The notes below the pieces were generated by a model. The model did not search any database and was not told the origin of the DNA. It saw only the letters and a list, made by a program, of their open reading frames with translations. 11,207 nucleotides of DNA from the NCBI GenBank assembly GCA_964345295.1, contig CAYFQG010000038.1, forward strand, positions 1-11,207, in the 5' to 3' direction. The DNA comes from JASBZA01 sp964345295. GTDB taxonomy: Bacteria > Bacillota > Clostridia > Saccharofermentanales > Fastidiosipilaceae. Shown one piece after another: positions 7,699-11,207 of this stretch (its first letter is position 1; every line of letters begins with the position of its first letter). Position numbers and translations under genes: made by a program.

Positions 7699-7753
7699 TT
7701 AAGATGATTCATTTTCTTACCGAACATTAAAAAATCCCGTACAGGACCTTGGG
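7699..7753. repeat. 55-bp sequence repeated exactly on the other side of the N run (left copy)
   Basis: The 55 bases ending at the first N are identical to those at 7854-7908. The repeat includes the left arm of the rubrerythrin terminator. Exact equality up to the gap edge is what unmerged overlapping contig ends look like, so this is most likely one locus written twice. Confidence 0.9.
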
Positions 7754-7853
7754 NNNNNNNNNNNNNNNNNNNNNNNNNNNNNNNNNNNNNNNNNNNNNNN
7801 NNNNNNNNNNNNNNNNNNNNNNNNNNNNNNNNNNNNNNNNNNNNNNNNNNNNN
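7754..7853. other. Assembly gap of 100 Ns
   Basis: Exactly 100 undetermined bases, a conventional scaffold placeholder length. With the flanking 55-bp identity, the true gap may be zero or negative, and sequence 7699-7853 may not exist as written. Confidence 0.95.
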
Positions 7854-7908
7854 TTAAGATGATTCATTTTCTTACCGAACATTAAAAAATCCCGTACAGG
7901 ACCTTGGG
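7854..7908. repeat. 55-bp sequence repeated exactly on the other side of the N run (right copy)
   Basis: Identical to 7699-7753. This copy continues into the complete rubrerythrin terminator hairpin and then the gene, so it is the one in proper chromosomal context. Confidence 0.9.
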
Positions 7909-7922
7909 CCTATACGGGATTT
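7884..7922 (-). terminator. Rho-independent terminator of the rubrerythrin gene
   Basis: Read on the minus strand, AAATCCCGTA (7922-7913) pairs with TACGGGATTT (7896-7887) in a 10-bp stem. The inner bases can pair further (AGG-CC with GG-CCT), and the stem is followed by a run of Ts (7889-7884). It lies about 40 bases past the rubrerythrin stop. Confidence 0.85.
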
Positions 7923-7960
7923 AAATACTTGTTCAATCTCGGCTAAACTTAAAACTTTAA

Positions 7961-8548
7961 TTAAAAGTTGTCGCAGAGCAGCTGGAAGTAAGCCTTAGGA
8001 TGCTTACAGGTCGGGCAAATCTCAGGAGCCTTCGTACCGGTGTGGATGTAACCGCACTCACGGCAGATCCATTCGGTGGATTCGTCCTTCTCGAAAACCT
8101 TATCGTTCAAGACGTTGTCTCTCAGAGCACGATAGCGCTTGCCGTGGTGGTCTTCGACGGTAGCAACGTTACGGAAGGTACGAGCGATATCGGTAAAGCC
8201 TTCTTCTTGGGCAACCTTGCTCCACTCGTTATAGTCTACAACTTCACCTTCTTCGCCTTCGGCAGCGGAAAGCAGGTTCGTAGCGGTATCGCCGATCTGG
8301 ATAGGATAGGTACCGGTAACGGTCATCATGCCGGGAAGTTCACCTAAATTTTCTGCAATGTGATTATAGTACAATTTAGCGTGCTCTTTCTCGTTAGCAG
8401 CGGTTTCCAGGAAAATAGCGGAAATCTGCTCAAAACCGGCTTTTTTAGCTACAGAAGCGAAAAAAGTGTAACGATTTCTGGCTTGGGATTCGCCTGCAAA
8501 AGCATTCACTAGATTCTGATAAGTCTTTGTCTCTTGAAAATTGCTCAT
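7961..8548 (-). CDS. rbr: Rubrerythrin
   Basis: A 195-residue non-haem iron protein of anaerobes that reduces hydrogen peroxide in the cytoplasm with electrons passed through its rubredoxin domain. The N-terminal ferritin-like domain shows the di-iron ligand motifs: GESQARNRY near residue 20, NEKEHA near 53, and QEEGFTDIARTFRNVATVEDHH in the second half. The C-terminal rubredoxin-like domain has the two pairs CRECGY and CPTC that bind one iron. The length is normal. The frame can be opened two codons earlier at a TTG (8554), but AGGAGG (8562-8557) is eight bases from the ATG at 8548 and only two from the TTG, so the ATG is chosen. It has its own promoter and terminator, so it is likely a single-gene unit, though read-through from obgE is possible because no terminator separates them. 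Confidence 0.95.
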   Translation of the reverse strand: MSNFQETKTYQNLVNAFAGESQARNRYTFFASVAKKAGFEQISAIFLETAANEKEHAKLYYNHIAENLGELPGMMTVTGTYPIQIGDTATNLLSAAEGEEGEVVDYNEWSKVAQEEGFTDIARTFRNVATVEDHHGKRYRALRDNVLNDKVFEKDESTEWICRECGYIHTGTKAPEICPTCKHPKAYFQLLCDNF

Positions 8549-8628
8549 TTTCAAATCCTCCTAATTAATTTTGCGATAATCACAGAAACATTTGAAAACA
8601 CAGTTTCTTAATTATCCTACTGCCCTAA

Positions 8629-8656
8629 ATTATAGCATTCTAAAAAATAAATTCAA
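8629..8656 (-). promoter_or_regulatory. Promoter of the rubrerythrin gene
   Basis: On the minus strand, TTGAAT (8656-8651) and TATAAT (8634-8629) are 16 bases apart, and the -10 is extended (TGC-TATAAT). The -35 falls inside the last codons of obgE. The start of transcription would be about 75 bases before the ATG. No peroxide-response operator was recognised. Confidence 0.65.
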
Positions 8657-9911
8657 ATTCTAATCCGCCTAAATAAATTGTGTCGCCCTCTTCGACGCCG
8701 GCCTTCTCTAAGTCGGCAATAACGCCCTTATCACGGAGCTGTTTTTGGAAATATTGCAAAGATTCCGTATCCTGAAAATTGACATGACGGCACAGTTCTT
8801 CGATATAAGGACCGGACACTTCGAAGATACCGTCTTCGTTTTGCTCAACGGTATAAGAATCTTCTTCCAAGCGATAAACCTTATAAGTCTTATCCGGCTC
8901 TTCATAGAGGACTGTTTCGGGTAATTTCTGTAGTTCAGCCGCAATATGGTCCAGGAGCTCCTTGGTGCCTTGGTGGCTTGCCGCCGATATCAGGAAGCAT
9001 TCATAGCCCATATCCTCGAAGCACTTCTTCGTTGCCTTAGCTTCTGCAGGATCGGCCAAATCCACTTTATTTAAGGCAATAATTTGAGGACGATCCGCCA
9101 AAACCGCATTAAAGTTCTCCAGTTCATCTTGAATGATGTGAAAATCTTCTACCGGATCTCTGCCTTCCGAACCGGACACATCAATAAAATGTACCAAGAG
9201 TCTGGTCCGCTCAATATGACGCAAAAAAGCCAAGCCTAAACCGGCACCTTCACTGGCACCTTCAATAAGGCCCGGGATATCCGCCAGCGTAAAAGAAAAG
9301 TCTCCTACTGTAGCAATACCTAGTTGTGGCTCTAAAGTTGTAAAGGGGTAATCGCCTATCTTGGGCCTGGCATTGGACACAACCGAAATAAAAGTGCTTT
9401 TGCCGACATTGGGCATACCCAAAAGACCCACATCAGCCAAAAGTTTCAGCTCCAAATCCACATAAAAGCCTTCAACCAAGACACCGGGCTTAGCGAAGTT
9501 GGGCGCTTGTCTGGTCGATGTAGCAAAGACCGCATTGCCGACACCGCCTCTGCCGCCTGCCTGAAGCTCAACCGTCTGGCCTTTCTTGTTCAAATCGGCC
9601 AGGAGGCGTCCTGTGTCATGCTCTCTTACAACGGTTCCCACAGGCACTTCAATGGTGAGATCTTCGCCTTTTTTCCCGGCTCTCTTGGCCTTGGCTCCGT
9701 CCTCACCGTTACCGGCTACATATTTTCTTTTAAAGCGGAAGTTCTGCAAGGTCGAAAGATTTGACACAGCCTTCATAAAAACCGATCCGCCTCGACCGCC
9801 GTTGCCCCCGTCCGGGCCGCCGTTTGGAATATATTTACCTCTATAAAAAGAGACCGCTCCGTTTCCTCCGTTGCCGGCTTTGATATAAATTCTTGCCTGA
9901 TCTATAAACAT
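8640..9911 (-). CDS. obgE: Obg family GTPase, ribosome assembly
   Basis: A 423-residue GTPase that acts on the 50S subunit late in assembly and links it to growth and stress state. All three domains are present. The glycine-rich Obg fold (1-158) has repeated GG motifs such as NGGPDGGNGGRGG. The G domain (159-335) has G1 GMPNVGKST at 165-173, the TT of G2 at 191-192, G3 DIPGLIEGA at 211-219, G4 NKVD at 281-284 and G5 SAAS at 309-312. The C-terminal OCT domain spans about 338-423 (YKVYRLEED, then FEVSGPYIEELCRHVNF). The OCT domain is typical of Firmicute Obg. GGGGAG lies eight bases before the ATG. The gene follows rpmA, with a terminator hairpin in the 90-base spacer, so its expression may depend on read-through. 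Confidence 0.97.
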   Translation of the reverse strand: MFIDQARIYIKAGNGGNGAVSFYRGKYIPNGGPDGGNGGRGGSVFMKAVSNLSTLQNFRFKRKYVAGNGEDGAKAKRAGKKGEDLTIEVPVGTVVREHDTGRLLADLNKKGQTVELQAGGRGGVGNAVFATSTRQAPNFAKPGVLVEGFYVDLELKLLADVGLLGMPNVGKSTFISVVSNARPKIGDYPFTTLEPQLGIATVGDFSFTLADIPGLIEGASEGAGLGLAFLRHIERTRLLVHFIDVSGSEGRDPVEDFHIIQDELENFNAVLADRPQIIALNKVDLADPAEAKATKKCFEDMGYECFLISAASHQGTKELLDHIAAELQKLPETVLYEEPDKTYKVYRLEEDSYTVEQNEDGIFEVSGPYIEELCRHVNFQDTESLQYFQKQLRDKGVIADLEKAGVEEGDTIYLGGLEFEFIF

Positions 9912-9935
9912 CTTTAGTTCTCCCCGAAGTTCGTT

Positions 9936-9965
9936 AAAAAAAGTCCGGTTTTGCGGCCGGACTTT
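9936..9965 (-). terminator. Terminator-like hairpin between rpmA and obgE
   Basis: On the minus strand AAAGTCCGG (9965-9957) pairs with CCGGACTTT (9948-9940) in a perfect 9-bp stem with an 8-base loop. Its Ts extend to 9936. It is well formed, 36 bases past the rpmA stop and 24 bases before the obgE ATG, leaving no room for a promoter after it. It may be a leaky terminator that lowers obgE expression relative to the ribosomal proteins. Confidence 0.85.
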
Positions 9966-10001
9966 AGTATTACATATAAATAATAATTTCTAAGCTAAGG
10001 C

Positions 10002-10283
10002 TTAGGCAACAGGGTAAACCGATACCTGCTTGCGCTTCTTATCCTTACGCTCAAACTTCACATTACCGTCTACCAAAGCATAGAGCGTGTCGTCCTTGCC
10101 GATACCGACGTTGTTACCGGGGTGAACTTTGGTACCTCTTTGGCGATACAGAATATTGCCGGCTAAGACATATTCTCCGTCACCCTTCTTGGCACCTAAA
10201 CGTTTGGCAATCGAATCACGACCGTTACTGGTAGAACCTAAACCCTTCTTATGGGCTAATAATTGTAAATCTAACTTAAACAT
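10002..10283 (-). CDS. rpmA: 50S ribosomal protein L27, precursor with Prp-cleaved extension
   Basis: A 93-residue protein of the large subunit whose N-terminal tail reaches the peptidyl transferase centre. The mature body starts AHKKGLGSTSNGRDS and runs through RLGAKKGDGEYV and ILYRQRGTKVHPGNNVGIGKDDTL, all family hallmarks. It carries the nine-residue Firmicute-type extension MFKLDLQLL, which Prp removes in Staphylococcus aureus before Ala10. The residues before the expected cut are Leu-Leu instead of the Phe-Phe of S. aureus. GGAGG lies five bases before the ATG. It sits 48 bases after prp, its processing enzyme, and before obgE. Confidence 0.97.
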   Translation of the reverse strand: MFKLDLQLLAHKKGLGSTSNGRDSIAKRLGAKKGDGEYVLAGNILYRQRGTKVHPGNNVGIGKDDTLYALVDGNVKFERKDKKRKQVSVYPVA

Positions 10284-10331
10284 AATGACCTCCGTTCCAA
10301 GTCTTCTATTATTCTCTTCATTATTGCTATT

Positions 10332-10679
10332 TCAGGCAATTCGCCTGGGCTCCGTTACGCTTATGTATTGGCTCCCATAGCTTAATTCAATCTGCTTACA
10401 ACCCAAGATAAAGCTCTCTAATAATAAATCCGCCTTATCCCAAGTCTCTTGCGAAATATCTTCTGTCTTCTCTACTCTGCCATAAAGCAAACCGGACTCA
10501 AACTGATATGTAACATCTAAGTTCAAGATATCTGTCCAAGCTGTAACTAAGCTTCCGGCCAAAGCGGTAATCGCCGCACAGACCTCGTCTGTTTCTCCCG
10601 GTTCTCTGTAACCGGCATGACCTTCGCAGATAAAGCCTACTCGATGGCTTGAATCTTCCAACCAGCAGATCGAAATCAC
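10332..10679 (-). CDS. prp: Ribosomal-processing cysteine protease Prp
   Basis: A 115-residue cytoplasmic protease (YsxB family) that trims the N-terminus of L27. The family signature is EGHAGY with the likely catalytic His21, followed by DEVCAAITAL with the likely catalytic Cys34; the spacing between them is as expected. The rest is the small alpha/beta domain (SLVTAWTDIL, and a C-terminal helix around LLLESFILGCKQI). The start is a GTG 13 bases after the rplU stop, served by AGAGGG five bases upstream; an overlapping ATG in another frame meets TGA at once. Its place between rplU and rpmA is the classic arrangement and implies co-expression with its substrate. Confidence 0.95.
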   Translation of the reverse strand: MISICWLEDSSHRVGFICEGHAGYREPGETDEVCAAITALAGSLVTAWTDILNLDVTYQFESGLLYGRVEKTEDISQETWDKADLLLESFILGCKQIELSYGSQYISVTEPRRIA

Positions 10680-10692
10680 ATCTACCCTCTGC

Positions 10693-11001
10693 TTAGAGTG
10701 AAATATCCTCGATTCTCACCAAGCTGTAAGGCTGGCGGTGACCCTGTGTGCGTCTATAACCCTTCTTAGGCTTATACTTAAATACACGAATCTTCTTGCC
10801 TCTGCCTTGCTTGACAATCTCACCGGAAACCTTAACGCCGGATAAGTCCGAACCGAGCTTAAGATCCTCATCGCCTGCTACAGCCAAGACCTGGTCAAAT
10901 TCCACCTTGTCTCCTGCTTCACCTGCAAGCTTCTCGACAAAAATCTCATCACCGGACGAGACCTTGTACTGCTTGCCACCTGTCTTAATAATTGCGTACA
11001 T
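10693..11001 (-). CDS. rplU: 50S ribosomal protein L21
   Basis: A 102-residue large-subunit protein that binds 23S rRNA. It shows the N-terminal MYAIIKTGGKQYKVSSGDEI and the basic C-terminal KIRVFKYKPKKGYRRTQGHRQPY, both diagnostic, and is of normal length. It is the first gene of the rplU-prp-rpmA group. The start region is unusual: the strong GGGGAGG lies 13 bases before the ATG, while a closer AAGGA lies two bases before it, and an out-of-frame ATG with a short reading frame overlaps the start. The MYAII start is nevertheless fixed by family conservation. Confidence 0.97.
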   Translation of the reverse strand: MYAIIKTGGKQYKVSSGDEIFVEKLAGEAGDKVEFDQVLAVAGDEDLKLGSDLSGVKVSGEIVKQGRGKKIRVFKYKPKKGYRRTQGHRQPYSLVRIEDISL

Positions 11002-11106
11002 AGTCCTTCATGTACCTCCCCTTATATATTCGGGACGCGCTTCGATAGGTTTCGGCCCAAGAAAAAGCAGGCCAAATTAATACCCATAAAATGCGGTCAC
11101 CGTGGT
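11002..11106 (-). promoter_or_regulatory. Leader of the rplU operon, possible L21 autoregulatory leader
   Basis: About 100 bases lie between the predicted promoter and rplU. They contain a hairpin in which TTGGCC (11075-11070) pairs with GGCCGAA (11057-11051), closed around a T-rich loop, and smaller pairings nearby. Firmicute rplU operons often carry an L21 leader RNA that mediates feedback. I cannot confirm a match to that family by eye. Confidence 0.35.
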
Positions 11107-11135
11107 AAGATAGCATGAAACCGGTCAACATGCAA
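11107..11135 (-). promoter_or_regulatory. Promoter of the rplU-prp-rpmA-(obgE) operon
   Basis: On the minus strand TTGCAT (11135-11130) and TATCTT (11112-11107) are 17 bases apart. The -10 is extended by TGC directly upstream, as in the rubrerythrin promoter. Confidence 0.55.
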
Positions 11136-11207
11136 GCGCATCTGTCAGCCAGTTAATATTTTTATAGGCAATTAATAAGTAGGACAAATCGGGTACAAGG
11201 TGTGCAT

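Noticed and set aside
8000..8347. 115-codon + strand frame antisense to rubrerythrin
   Set aside because: It lies wholly within a confidently assigned gene, resembles nothing known, and arises from the codon bias of the opposite strand.
9507..9846. Two + strand frames antisense to obgE
   Set aside because: They oppose the glycine-rich Obg domain, whose GG-rich codons give Pro/Ser-rich open frames on the other strand.
11172..11207. Open minus-strand frame at the right edge ending in TAA
   Set aside because: Only 11 codons are visible, too few to call the end of a gene.
1..11207. CRISPR array, tRNA, rRNA, toxin-antitoxin or retron-like element
   Set aside because: No regularly spaced repeats, no cloverleaf or rRNA segments, and no paired small genes were recognised on reading both strands.

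Overview
The window looks like a chromosomal segment of a Clostridia-type Bacillota (Firmicutes). The main evidence is the right-hand cluster, read on the minus strand in the order rplU, prp, rpmA, obgE. In it, the ribosomal protein L27 carries the N-terminal extension that the neighbouring Prp protease removes, an arrangement typical of Firmicutes and their relatives. No species can be named from the sequence alone.

Layout. (1) Positions 1-1673: a secreted lipoprotein with a C39-like cysteine peptidase domain (+), converging on an unrecognised minus-strand gene that has no convincing start and runs into a stop at 1674-1676, so it appears cut off at its 5' end. (2) Positions about 1676-5530: a visibly more AT-rich stretch with loosely spaced + strand genes: a DUF1697 protein, a 636-bp gap without a gene, a GNAT acetyltransferase, and a Na+/phosphate cotransporter with a C-terminal PhoU domain. 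The transporter is preceded by three TTAA cores spaced exactly 11 bp apart, which resemble a PhoP box, and is followed by a strong terminator. (3) Positions 5635-7453: decay. A MerR-type regulator is broken by an in-frame TAA and truncated, and is followed by a frameshifted IS1634/IS4-group transposase. (4) Positions 7454-7853: non-coding sequence and a run of 100 Ns. The 55 bases before the Ns are repeated exactly just after them, so the gap is probably an assembly join rather than missing sequence. (5) Positions 7885-11207: all on the minus strand: rubrerythrin with its own promoter and terminator, then obgE, rpmA, prp and rplU with a promoter and leader.

How the parts work together. The rplU-prp-rpmA-obgE group serves ribosome assembly: L21 and L27 are 50S proteins, Prp matures L27, and Obg is a 50S-associated GTPase. 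Rubrerythrin is a separate oxidative-stress unit and points to an anaerobic lifestyle. The transporter together with its upstream repeats suggests a phosphate-starvation response. The middle block (about 1676-7690) has the marks of acquired and eroding DNA: a truncated neighbour, an IS remnant, a dead regulator and long empty spacers. I found no CRISPR array, tRNA, rRNA, toxin-antitoxin pair or evident new defence system. The most useful observations are the putative Pho regulation, the likely false gap, the truncated gene at the junction, and the unusual Prp cleavage site in L27.
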